The notes under the pieces: model-generated
Told to the model about the DNA's origin: nothing
Database searches by the model: none
What the model saw: the letters and a program-made list of their open reading frames with translations, nothing else
Assembly: GCA_016286035.1 (NCBI GenBank)
Contig: JAEERY010000062.1
Coordinates: 1 to 62,670, forward strand
Direction: 5' to 3'
From: Lachnospiraceae bacterium
GTDB lineage: Bacteria > Bacillota > Clostridia > Lachnospirales > Lachnospiraceae
Length of the DNA: 62,670 bases
Made by a program: the position numbers and the translations under genes
Part shown: positions 50,798-59,195 of the stretch, piece by piece
How the letters are laid out: the number at the start of each line of letters is the position of its first letter
Position numbering within the stretch: the stretch's first letter is position 1

Positions 50798-52846
50798 TTA
50801 TTTTTCGGAAACAAGACACATGATATCATTGCTTCGCTGAATGAATCTTGTCATCGCTTCGGGTGAAAGCGGTGCATGCTGAAGCTTTGCAAGATCGTAG
50901 AGCTGTTCGCATATAAGCTTCGTGTTTTCGCCTTCCTTGTTATCGAGTATGTACTTAACAAGAGGATGTCCAGCATTAAGAACCAAGGTCTCACCTTCTC
51001 CGTCCATGCCGGGCATGTTCATGCCTCCCATTCCGTACATCTTCATCATATCCTGCATACGGCGGGTCTCTTCGGAAAGTGTGATCATCGAAGATATCTT
51101 CTTGTTCTTAAGCTTCTCAACCTTGACTGTTATCTTTTCGTTCTTTAATGCCTTCTTGAAGATCTTGTCAAGATCAGTAGCCTGAGCATCCATCTCCTCA
51201 CGGGCCTTCTTGCTTGTCTTTCCAAGGAATTCATCGGTAAGATCGGCATCTATCCTCATGAACTTGATGCCTTCGTTCTTGCTCTCAAGCTGTGATACGA
51301 AAGGCTGATCGATGTTGTGTGTCAAGATGACCGCATTCTTCTTTGCCTGCTTGAACATGTTTATGTACTGGCTCTGCTGCTGCTCGTCAGTCACGTAGTA
51401 GATGATCTTGTCTTTCTTTTCTTCTGCTTCTGCTTCCTCTTCGGACTGAGCTTCTGCTTCCTCAACTGAATCGGAAACATCTGCTGCATCATCCTTTTCC
51501 TCATCTTCTGTATCGATGGGCTTTGTTTCAAGACACTCGGGAAGAGTCATGTACTTTCCGTCAAGATCCTTAAAGAGGATGTAATCGTTCATCTTCTCGC
51601 AGAACTTGTCATCCTTCAAGCAGCCGAACTTGATGAACGGAGATATATCCTCCCAGTATTTCTCGTATTCCTCTTTTTCGGTCTTGCACATGCCGGCAAG
51701 CTTGTCTGCGACCTTCTTTGTGATGTATTCGCTTATCTTCTTTACAAAGCCGTCGTTCTGAAGTGCTGAACGCGATACGTTAAGCGGAAGATCGGGACAG
51801 TCTATAACACCCTTTAAGAGCATCAAAAACTCAGGGATGACTTCCTTGATGTTATCGGCGATAAATACCTGGTTGTTGTAAAGCTTTATCGTTCCCTCGA
51901 TGGATTCATATTCCATGTTGATCTTGGGGAAGTAGAGGATACCCTTTAAGTTAAAGGGATAATCCATATTTAAGTGGATCCAGAAAAGCGGCTCCTTGTA
52001 ATCCATGAAGACCTTTCTGTAGAAATCCAGATAATCATCCTTTGTGCACTCATTGGGATGACGTGTCCATAAAGGATTTGTATCGTTTAAAAGCTCGGGA
52101 CGCTTCTTTATCTTAAGCTTGATGGGATCTCCGTCCTTTTCGGGAACGATGGTCTCTACTATCTCGTCGCTCTCAAGCTTCTCATCCTGCTTGATGGTCT
52201 GTGTGCTGTCATCGTTTGCCTTGCTAAGATAAATCTCGGTAGGCATGAATGAGCAGTACTTCTTTATGACTTCTCTTGCTTCATACTCGTTACAGAACTT
52301 AAGCACATCCTCGTTGAGGAAGAGCGTGATCTGTGTTCCTACCTTATCCCAGCTGCCCTCTGTCATGGAGAACTCGGTTCCGCCGTCGCACTCCCAGTGA
52401 ACAGCCTTTGCGCCGTCCTTGTATGAAAGTGTATCGATATGCACTTCATCGGCAACCATGAATGCCGAATAGAAGCCAAGACCGAAGTGACCGATGATCT
52501 GATCGTCACCGCCCTTGTCCTTGTATTTCTCTATGAAATCGGTAGCACCTGAAAATGCGATCTGGTTGATGTATTCCTCAACCTCGTCCGCTGTCATACC
52601 GATACCGTTATCGATGAACTTTAAGGTTTTTTCTGCGGGATCCACGATGACATCGATCCTTGCCTTGTAACCGTCCGGAAGAGCATACTCTCCCATCATG
52701 TCGAGTTTCTTTAATTTTGTTATGGCATCACATCCGTTTGATATGAGCTCTCTGTAAAAGATATCGTGGTCGCTGTAGAGCCACTTCTTTATTATTGGAA
52801 AAATGTTTTCGCTGTTGATAGACAAACTGCCGTGTTTCTCTGCCAT
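50798..52846 (-). CDS. htpG: Molecular chaperone HtpG (Hsp90)
   Basis: This 682-aa Hsp90 has the GHKL ATP site (FYRELISNGCDAITKL, DNGIGMTADE, GHFGLGFYSAFMV), the middle-domain LPLNVSRS and a C-terminal dimerisation domain. An acidic insert (about residues 452-484, DTEDEEKDDAADV and following) resembles the charged linkers of some Hsp90s. A CIRCE element lies about 90 bp upstream. It precedes the DUF5717/DUF5716 cluster on the same strand. Confidence 0.96.
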   Translation of the reverse strand: MAEKHGSLSINSENIFPIIKKWLYSDHDIFYRELISNGCDAITKLKKLDMMGEYALPDGYKARIDVIVDPAEKTLKFIDNGIGMTADEVEEYINQIAFSGATDFIEKYKDKGGDDQIIGHFGLGFYSAFMVADEVHIDTLSYKDGAKAVHWECDGGTEFSMTEGSWDKVGTQITLFLNEDVLKFCNEYEAREVIKKYCSFMPTEIYLSKANDDSTQTIKQDEKLESDEIVETIVPEKDGDPIKLKIKKRPELLNDTNPLWTRHPNECTKDDYLDFYRKVFMDYKEPLFWIHLNMDYPFNLKGILYFPKINMEYESIEGTIKLYNNQVFIADNIKEVIPEFLMLLKGVIDCPDLPLNVSRSALQNDGFVKKISEYITKKVADKLAGMCKTEKEEYEKYWEDISPFIKFGCLKDDKFCEKMNDYILFKDLDGKYMTLPECLETKPIDTEDEEKDDAADVSDSVEEAEAQSEEEAEAEEKKDKIIYYVTDEQQQSQYINMFKQAKKNAVILTHNIDQPFVSQLESKNEGIKFMRIDADLTDEFLGKTSKKAREEMDAQATDLDKIFKKALKNEKITVKVEKLKNKKISSMITLSEETRRMQDMMKMYGMGGMNMPGMDGEGETLVLNAGHPLVKYILDNKEGENTKLICEQLYDLAKLQHAPLSPEAMTRFIQRSNDIMCLVSEK

Positions 52847-52894
52847 TTATATCACTGTCCTTTCAAAATAAACTGATTGATCCTTTTCGAACAA

Positions 52895-52909
52895 ATACTA
52901 GTTTAGTAT
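52895..52909 (-). promoter_or_regulatory. Operator-like inverted repeat before htpG
   Basis: ATACTA-GTT-TAGTAT has perfect 6-bp arms and overlaps a possible -10 (TACTAA, or TAAACT with TTGATT 17 nt upstream). It may be a second regulatory site besides CIRCE. Confidence 0.45.
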
Positions 52910-52935
52910 CAGTGAATGGCAAAATCAAGCAAAAA

Positions 52936-52962
52936 TTAGCACTCAGAATACCTGAGTGCTAA
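52936..52962 (-). promoter_or_regulatory. CIRCE element (HrcA operator)
   Basis: TTAGCACTC-N9-GAGTGCTAA matches the CIRCE consensus at all 18 arm positions. It is the binding site of the HrcA heat-shock repressor, which normally controls groESL and dnaK operons. Here the gene downstream is htpG. Possible promoters exist on both sides (TTGAGA with TATTCT across CIRCE, or TTGATT/TAAACT below it). Confidence 0.96.
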
Positions 52963-53013
52963 CAATGTGTCTCAAACCCTTGATTTTACTGGATTTTTGC
53001 GATTATAAAATTT

Positions 53014-54072
53014 TTATAAACTGTCAAAATGTTCGTCGAATATCTCGAAAAATCCCTTGCCCTGTGACAGTCCCGTCCTGTTTATCGAAACGCTCTCCCA
53101 CAGCTCATTGTTTAATTTTTTAGTGACTGAGGATACGAAATCCTCATATTCTCCGTTAAAGGCTTCCTGCTTTCTTCTGTCGACTATCTTAAGCTTGTTC
53201 TCCTCGGTTTCCTCCCTGTCAAAGGTGGAGATGCACTTTACGATGTAAAAGCCGTATTCCGTCTCTATGACATCGCTCAGTTCATCCTTTGAAAGATCAA
53301 ATGCGGCTACCTCGAGTGATATGTCGACATCGCCTTTTCCGAAAGATATGTTTATCTCATCAGAGTCGCTGTTTTCAAAAGCCAGGGTATCGAAATCCTC
53401 GCCGCTTTGGATCCTCTTTCTTAAATCCTCGGCTTTTTGTCTTGCCGCATCCTTATGGCTGTCGTCATAAGGTGTCAGACCTCCGTCATCGTCGTAGTTA
53501 AAGGTCTTTATATATATCTGCTTAACGGTAATGCTCCTGGCCTCGTCATCGCTTATCTCGGGATTGACATCTTTTATGATGCTGTCATAGACCTTCTTTG
53601 AAAGTGCATACTCCGTATAGAGCTCCTCTATGGTATCCTTCTTTATGCCAAGGCTCTTTATCTCATCCGACGTAAACGTATGATAATATTCCTCGGCTGC
53701 TTCCCTGACCTTTTTTGTCTCTTCATCGGAAAGATCAACTCCCCTGTCTTTAGCCATAAGGCAGACTGCCTTTACCTGGGAGATCCTGGCAAGAGCGACC
53801 TCTTTTACATTGTTCTCAAGGCTTACTCCGTCAATATTGGTATCCCAGATCTGCGAACCGTAGGCTTTCTCATACTGCCTTTGAAGATCCGCGATATAGA
53901 CCATGACCTCGTCAAGGCTACAGACACTGTCTCCCATCTTGAAGACTTCATCTTCGTTAAAGCCCGTGGTTATTATGACCTCTTTATCCTTTTGCATTCC
54001 GCAGCCGCATAGAACGGCCGGTATAAGGATCAACGCTATTAACTTGTATATCCGTTTAAGGATAAAGCGCAT
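53014..54072 (-). CDS. PrsA-like peptidylprolyl isomerase lipoprotein (foldase)
   Basis: This 352-aa lipoprotein has a signal sequence with lipobox LCGC (Cys24), a SurA/PrsA-type helical N-domain, and a parvulin-like domain from about 185 to 285 (ITVKQIYIKTF, KAEDLRKRIQSGEDFDTLAFENSDSD, VAAFDLSKDELSDVIETEYGFYIVKC). It should act outside the membrane to fold exported proteins. It starts 5 nt after the Cys-Ala-tail protein gene, suggesting it helps that protein or a product of the radical SAM enzyme to mature. Confidence 0.87.
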   Translation of the reverse strand: MRFILKRIYKLIALILIPAVLCGCGMQKDKEVIITTGFNEDEVFKMGDSVCSLDEVMVYIADLQRQYEKAYGSQIWDTNIDGVSLENNVKEVALARISQVKAVCLMAKDRGVDLSDEETKKVREAAEEYYHTFTSDEIKSLGIKKDTIEELYTEYALSKKVYDSIIKDVNPEISDDEARSITVKQIYIKTFNYDDDGGLTPYDDSHKDAARQKAEDLRKRIQSGEDFDTLAFENSDSDEINISFGKGDVDISLEVAAFDLSKDELSDVIETEYGFYIVKCISTFDREETEENKLKIVDRRKQEAFNGEYEDFVSSVTKKLNNELWESVSINRTGLSQGKGFFEIFDEHFDSL

Positions 54073-54077
54073 ACTTT

Positions 54078-55334
54078 TTACCTGTGTTTTTTAAGAGAAA
54101 GCTGTCTTAACTTAAGGTTGGTGTTATAGAAATCCTTTACCGTACATCCCGCTCTTCCGCCGCCGGCGCATGCACATGCACAGGCGCAGGCACATGCACA
54201 TGAGGAATGTGCACAGCTGTGCGAAGAACTTCTTGATGAGCCTGAGCTTCTTGATGATGAGCTCGTGCTTCTTGTAATCGGAACCTTGGGTCTTGTCGAA
54301 TGAACGCTTATGTATACGTTCGGGCTTGAGCCGTAATGATATACACCGGTGTTCTTATGCTTTCTTATCTCCTTATCCTTCTGAGCGTCTTTCTCGGTAA
54401 TGACTTCCTTGCTCTTTATCATGCTTGCTCCGCAGAACTCACATGTATCCCTTCTTTCCTTTAAGGGAGCACCGCAGTGAGGACATGACTCATAGTATGT
54501 TATCTTTTCTCTTGTTACGACCCTCTTGCCGTAAGAGAAGCCTCTTGCGCTGTCGTAGGCCTTCTTTATCAGAAGGGCGATAATGATAAACGGCCAGCAG
54601 CTGGTCAGTATGAATACGAACATTGCGATGGTTATCTCTGCACCCATGGAAAGACCATCGTCATCGCCTCCTAAGCTTTTTTCCTGTCCCACCTGATTGA
54701 ACTTCGTCTCGTCAAATTGAAATGCATCATTTGGATAGGTCACGGTAACGCTGAACCGTCCTCTGGGATTCAGCGAGGTATTCCATGTGATGTAACCGTC
54801 CTCTATAGCTCCTTCGGGAGTAAAGCTTTCAACGTTTTCGCCGTTCCACTTTATAACAAGTTCATCTACCGCTATCTCGTCAAACCAGCCGGGGGTAAAT
54901 CCGTACTGGGTAAAGCCTTCCTCAAACTTATTCATCTCATACATGTAATCCTGGGTGAAGGAAAAATCAAAGCTTATCACTTCCCCCTCATAATATGATC
55001 TGTCAAAGTCTACTCTTATTAAAACGTCTCCGCCCTTTTTGCTTAAGCCTATCCTCTTAATGGTATCGGACTTGGCTTCGATATCCGTACAGTGTGAATT
55101 GGGTATACCTATCTCGACCCATGAGACGGGGCCTAAACTTCCGCCCGACTGAAGGACCTTCCAGTCGATATGATAGTTCATATCAAGGGTGGCATCCTCA
55201 TTGACGTCAACCGTTATCGTATAGTTTAATATCTCGTCTGTCGCTCCTCCCGCATATGAAACGCTCTTTGCAGACAGGATGACAGAAACAATAAAGACGA
55301 GTGACATTAAAAGTAATAAAGCTCTCTTACGCAT
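54078..55334 (-). CDS. Membrane zinc-ribbon protein with C-terminal Cys-Ala alternating tail
   Basis: This 418-aa protein has a signal peptide (RKRALLLLMSLVFIVSVIL), a DUF2207-like extracytoplasmic beta domain (about 35-225), a membrane segment (about 240-263) and a cytoplasmic zinc ribbon (CPHC-x10-CEFC). A Ser-rich stretch and a tail with six alternating Cys-Ala pairs (residues 379-390) then lead to GGGRAGC. Codons in the tail alternate TGT/TGC and GCA/GCC, so the pattern is kept at protein level. ATG 55334 has AAGGAGG upstream and overlaps the radical SAM stop by 8 nt. The tail is a likely substrate of that enzyme. Confidence 0.82.
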   Translation of the reverse strand: MRKRALLLLMSLVFIVSVILSAKSVSYAGGATDEILNYTITVDVNEDATLDMNYHIDWKVLQSGGSLGPVSWVEIGIPNSHCTDIEAKSDTIKRIGLSKKGGDVLIRVDFDRSYYEGEVISFDFSFTQDYMYEMNKFEEGFTQYGFTPGWFDEIAVDELVIKWNGENVESFTPEGAIEDGYITWNTSLNPRGRFSVTVTYPNDAFQFDETKFNQVGQEKSLGGDDDGLSMGAEITIAMFVFILTSCWPFIIIALLIKKAYDSARGFSYGKRVVTREKITYYESCPHCGAPLKERRDTCEFCGASMIKSKEVITEKDAQKDKEIRKHKNTGVYHYGSSPNVYISVHSTRPKVPITRSTSSSSRSSGSSRSSSHSCAHSSCACACACACACAGGGRAGCTVKDFYNTNLKLRQLSLKKHR

Positions 55335-56715
55335 TTTTCTCCTCCTTATCGTTTGTCTTTCTAAGCGGGCACACACCCAGTGTCTTTGCAGAGAAATCTC
55401 TTCTTTCTTTGCATGCCTCACTGTTCCACATCTTATCCCAGTCATCGTTTAGCATGCTTCCGTAGGTTTCGCCTGAAAGCCAGCTCTGGCAGGGAACAAG
55501 ATCTCCGCTAGGGGTAACTGCCATGTTGCTTAAACATGCTCCGCAGCTTGGGGTCTGTATTCCGAGTTCCTTGCAGAACTCATCCTCAACCCAGCCGGGT
55601 GAAGTAAAGCTTATCTCCATGCCGTTTGAATAGCAGTATTCAACAGCTTCCTTTAATACCTTCTTTATCTCATCCTTTGAAAGCTGAAGATCTTCCGAAT
55701 CTTTTAGAGTTGCATTGCCCGTTGTTATAAGGCCTGAGCATGTGACATACAATACTCCGAGTCCGTGCAAAAATTCAAGTGTCTTAAGATAGTCTTTGTT
55801 AAGAGTGCAAAGCGGTGTGTTAATGCTTATGTTAAGACCTGTTTCAATTGCATTCTTTATGCCGTTAACCGTATCGTTATATCCCTTTGTGCCGACCAGT
55901 TTGTCATGTATATCTTCATCACATGAATAGAAGGTTATCTGCATGCTGTCAAGAGATGCCTCTTTAAGCTTTTCGCAAAACTCTTTTGTTAGTTTTCTTC
56001 CGTTTGTGTTGAGTCTTGTTATGAACCATCTTGAATAGTCTATAAGATCTATAAGATCATCTCTCATGGTAGGTTCTCCTCCCGTGAAGGTCACCTGGGG
56101 GATACCTGCCTTTCTGCAGTTGTCTATGATCTTTTTCCAGTCATCGCCTGAAAGCTCGCTCTGTCCGGCAAGCTCCTGACCTGCGGCATAGCAGTGAACA
56201 CACTGCTGGTTGCAGTGCCATTTGTTATCCTTTGTCATTGAGCTTACTAAAAGATCCATCCTGTGAGGTGCTCTCATGTAAAGAGCATAATCACCAAGAG
56301 AGATGTAATCTATCTCGACATCGCTCTTTTCGCCGTAGGCTACCTGCTTGAAGCTGTTCATCATCTCGTAAAGATCGCTCTTTATGAGTTTTTTGCTGAG
56401 AAGAGGATAGACCTTTCTTACACCCTTTACGGTGTTATTGACCATCGTATCTACTTCCTTATCGGTAACTTCTCTTCCTGCGTATTTATTTACTTCCTTA
56501 ATAAACTCGCATAACAGTATTGACCATGATACGTTTACGGGTATCACGTCCTGACCGTTTATTATGACTACGCTTGCTTCCACATCGTCACCGTCGCATT
56601 TGGGCGGGATCATATGTATCCTTACGACACCGGGTCCCTCGGGATTAAGTGTGGTATGCAGAGTCTCTGTGAAGTTTTCGCTCGCGTATTTCTTTATCCT
56701 TTTTGAAACACTCAT
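55327..56715 (-). CDS. Radical SAM/SPASM peptide-modifying enzyme
   Basis: In this 462-aa protein, residues about 46-128 resemble a PqqD-like peptide-recognition element (VVIINGQDVIPVNVSWSILLCEFI). The radical SAM core follows with CxxxCxxC in HCNQQCVHC (Cys168, 172, 175) and GGEPTMRDD. The C-terminus is a SPASM-type domain (CGACLSNMAVTPSGDLVPCQSW, then C and CPL). Such enzymes make thioether or C-C links in peptide substrates. ATG 56715 is used because AAAGG lies 7 nt upstream, and only 1 nt before the alternative 56721. Direct translational coupling to the Cys-Ala-tail protein points to it as the substrate. Confidence 0.88.
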   Translation of the reverse strand: MSVSKRIKKYASENFTETLHTTLNPEGPGVVRIHMIPPKCDGDDVEASVVIINGQDVIPVNVSWSILLCEFIKEVNKYAGREVTDKEVDTMVNNTVKGVRKVYPLLSKKLIKSDLYEMMNSFKQVAYGEKSDVEIDYISLGDYALYMRAPHRMDLLVSSMTKDNKWHCNQQCVHCYAAGQELAGQSELSGDDWKKIIDNCRKAGIPQVTFTGGEPTMRDDLIDLIDYSRWFITRLNTNGRKLTKEFCEKLKEASLDSMQITFYSCDEDIHDKLVGTKGYNDTVNGIKNAIETGLNISINTPLCTLNKDYLKTLEFLHGLGVLYVTCSGLITTGNATLKDSEDLQLSKDEIKKVLKEAVEYCYSNGMEISFTSPGWVEDEFCKELGIQTPSCGACLSNMAVTPSGDLVPCQSWLSGETYGSMLNDDWDKMWNSEACKERRDFSAKTLGVCPLRKTNDKEEKNA

Positions 56716-56741
56716 GACCATGCCTTTCCTATCATAGAAAT

Positions 56742-56765
56742 ACTGCCCCGTAAATGCGGGGCAGT
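56742..56765 (-). terminator. Hairpin between iorB and the radical SAM operon
   Basis: ACTGCCCCG-N6-CGGGGCAGT is a perfect 9-bp stem, but is followed only by ATTTC. It may be a leaky terminator or an RNA-stabilising hairpin; no promoter fits between it and the radical SAM start. Confidence 0.6.
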
Positions 56766-56782
56766 CATTTATATCCTACTAA

Positions 56783-57355
56783 TTACCCGATAGCATATCC
56801 TACTTCGAATGCCTCGATATTCTTTGCTACTGTCTTTGGAGGAACAGTGCTCTCTATGACTTTTATCCAGTCCTCTTTTGCAAAGGACATATGCTTTGCT
56901 GCAGCTCCCAAAACTATAACGTTAAAGGATCTGGGTGAGCCTATCTCCTTGCTCTTGTTTGTAGCATCTACAACAAGAGTCTTTCTTGCTGCGCTTAAAG
57001 TCTCGATGATGCCTTCGGGATAGGTTGCCTGTCCCGTAACGACAGTGATGGGATCCATCCTTAAGTCGTTTACTATGATGACACCGTCCTTTTTAACAAA
57101 GTGAAGATAACGCATTGCTTCAAGCTTCTCAAAAGCTATAAGGACATCTACCTGACCCTCTTCCACTATGGGCTCTGCGACCTTTTCACCGTATCTTACA
57201 TATGTTACAACGCTTCCGCCTCTCTGAGCCATACCGTGGACTTCCGAGAGCTTAACGTCATATCCTGCATTTGTTGCCATCTTTCCGAGTATGCGGCTGG
57301 TAAGGAGGGTTCCCTGACCACCGACACCCACTATCATGATATTTGTCGTTGCCAT
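56783..57355 (-). CDS. iorB: Indolepyruvate oxidoreductase subunit beta
   Basis: This 190-aa gamma-type 2-oxoacid oxidoreductase subunit has IMIVGVGGQGTLLTSRILGKMA at its N-terminus. With IorA it converts aryl pyruvates (indolepyruvate, phenylpyruvate) to aryl-acetyl-CoA with ferredoxin. ATG 57355 overlaps the iorA stop by one base (TAATG) and has AAAGGAGG upstream. Confidence 0.93.
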   Translation of the reverse strand: MATTNIMIVGVGGQGTLLTSRILGKMATNAGYDVKLSEVHGMAQRGGSVVTYVRYGEKVAEPIVEEGQVDVLIAFEKLEAMRYLHFVKKDGVIIVNDLRMDPITVVTGQATYPEGIIETLSAARKTLVVDATNKSKEIGSPRSFNVIVLGAAAKHMSFAKEDWIKVIESTVPPKTVAKNIEAFEVGYAIG

Positions 57356-59094
57356 TATTTTGCCTCCTTTGTTATCGCACCGAACTTGCAAAGCTGCATG
57401 CACAGTCCGCAGGCGTTACACATTGTCTCGTCTATGCTGATCGTACCGTCCTCGTTTCTTGTAAGTGCGGGACATCCGGGCTTAAGGCAGGCGCCGCACT
57501 TCTTGCACTTATCCGATACGGGTACGCATTTATCCGGGAATACATTGCTCTTTAAGAGTACGCAGGGTGATTTTGTGATGATAACCGATACCTCATCCCT
57601 TGCGACCTCTCTCTTTATGGTCTCTTCCAAAAGAGGAAGATCAAAGGCATTTACCTCATATACATGCTCAACGCCAAGGCTCTTGCAAAGCTCTGTCAAG
57701 TTTACCGCATGTGTGGGCTCGCCCTGAAGGGTCTTGCCGGTAGCGGCATGATCCTGGTGACCGGTCATACCGGTTATCGAGTTATCAAGTATGATGACCG
57801 TTCCGGTTGCCTTGTTGTATACCATGTTCATAAGGGAATTTACACCCGTATGAAGGAAGGTCGAATCACCGATGACTGCAACCCAGTTCTTTATATAATC
57901 CTTGCCCTTTGCCTTTTCCATACCGTGAAGGCTTGAGATGCTCGCACCCATACAGATCGATACGTCAACAACGCTTAAGGGAGCGAGTGCACCCAAAGTG
58001 TAGCATCCTATATCGCCTGCACCGTGGATCTTTAATCTGTTAAGGACTGTATATACGCTTCTGTGAGGACATCCGGGACACAGTATCGGAGGACGTGCGG
58101 GCACATCCTTCTTCTCATCAAGATCAAGGTCCATGTTAAGGAGTTTTTCTCTTAACATATTTGCGGAATACTCACCCTGTCTGGTAAAGAGTTCCTTTCC
58201 TTCGCACTTGATGCCCCAGCTCTTTGCCTGCTCTTCTATAACCGGCTCGAGTTCCTCAAAGATTATGAGTCTGTCTACCTTTTTAGCAAAGTCTTCTATC
58301 ATCTTTTTAGGAAGAGGATTTACAAGGCCAAGCTTAAGTACGCTTGCCTCGGGAAATACTTCCTTTACATACTGATAAGCGATACCGGCTGTGATAAAGC
58401 CTATCTTTGTATCACCCATCTCAACTCTGTTGATCGGCATGTTCTCGCCGTCTGCTATCATGTCGTTTAAGCGCTTCTCAACATAGACATGACGCTTTAT
58501 TGCCATTGCAGGCATCATTACATTCTTCTGTATGTTCTTTGTATATTCGACATCCTCGGGCTCGAATCTTTCCTCGAGTGAAACAATACCCTGGCTGTGT
58601 GCCAGTCTTGTCGTTGTTCTTAAGATAACGGGGGTGTCATACTTCTCCGAAAGATCAAAGGCATACTTCATGAAGTCCTTTGCTTCCTGTGAATCGGAGG
58701 GTTCTACAACGGGTACCATGCTGGCACGGCCTATCATACGTGTATCCTGCTCGTTCTGTGAGCTGTACATGCCCGGATCGTCCGCAACAACTACTACCAT
58801 TCCTCCCTGAACACCTATATAGCTCATGGTGTAGAGGGGATCACTTGCCACGTTAAGTCCCACATGCTTCATGCATGCCATGCTCCTTACACCTGCTATG
58901 GCTGCTCCGCTGGCAACCTCAACTGCCACCTTCTCATTGGGTGACCACTCACAATAGATCTCTTTATACTGTACGAGATTTTCGCTGATCTCGGTACTGG
59001 GTGTTCCGGGATATGCAGCCGATACCTTGACGCCGGCCTCATATGCTCCGCGGGCTATAGCCTCATTTCCCAGCATAATCATGTGCTCTGCCAT
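57355..59094 (-). CDS. iorA: Indolepyruvate ferredoxin oxidoreductase subunit alpha
   Basis: This 579-aa protein has an N-terminal pyruvate oxidoreductase domain (LGNEAIARGAYEAGVKVSAAYPGTPSTEI). Its thiamine diphosphate domain contains CPGCPHRSVY, GDIGCYTLG, GDSTFLHTG and DNSITGMTGHQDH. The C-terminal ferredoxin-like part has CKKCGACLKPGCPAL and CNACGLCMQLC for iron-sulfur clusters. It supports growth on aromatic amino acids or reductive uptake of aryl acids. A 5-5-5 hairpin lies just before its ribosome site. Confidence 0.95.
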   Translation of the reverse strand: MAEHMIMLGNEAIARGAYEAGVKVSAAYPGTPSTEISENLVQYKEIYCEWSPNEKVAVEVASGAAIAGVRSMACMKHVGLNVASDPLYTMSYIGVQGGMVVVVADDPGMYSSQNEQDTRMIGRASMVPVVEPSDSQEAKDFMKYAFDLSEKYDTPVILRTTTRLAHSQGIVSLEERFEPEDVEYTKNIQKNVMMPAMAIKRHVYVEKRLNDMIADGENMPINRVEMGDTKIGFITAGIAYQYVKEVFPEASVLKLGLVNPLPKKMIEDFAKKVDRLIIFEELEPVIEEQAKSWGIKCEGKELFTRQGEYSANMLREKLLNMDLDLDEKKDVPARPPILCPGCPHRSVYTVLNRLKIHGAGDIGCYTLGALAPLSVVDVSICMGASISSLHGMEKAKGKDYIKNWVAVIGDSTFLHTGVNSLMNMVYNKATGTVIILDNSITGMTGHQDHAATGKTLQGEPTHAVNLTELCKSLGVEHVYEVNAFDLPLLEETIKREVARDEVSVIITKSPCVLLKSNVFPDKCVPVSDKCKKCGACLKPGCPALTRNEDGTISIDETMCNACGLCMQLCKFGAITKEAK

Positions 59095-59119
59095 CTTGTT
59101 CTCCTTTTTATATGTTATT

Positions 59120-59134
59120 ACCGGGTATACCGGT
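59120..59134 (-). promoter_or_regulatory. Short inverted repeat before iorA
   Basis: ACCGG-GTATA-CCGGT lies 11 nt upstream of the ribosome site AAAGGAG. It may be an operator or leader hairpin. An extended -10 (TGG-TAAAAT, about 59170) further upstream could be the promoter. Confidence 0.4.
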
Positions 59135-59195
59135 CATTATCCGATACATTACGCATCAAAGAATGATTTTACCACAATTTGGCTTACTTTTCCAC

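Noticed and set aside
54165-54200. CA-repeat region as a simple-sequence artefact
   Set aside because: Codons alternate TGT/TGC and GCA/GCC and the frame is intact on both sides, so a slippage artefact is unlikely.
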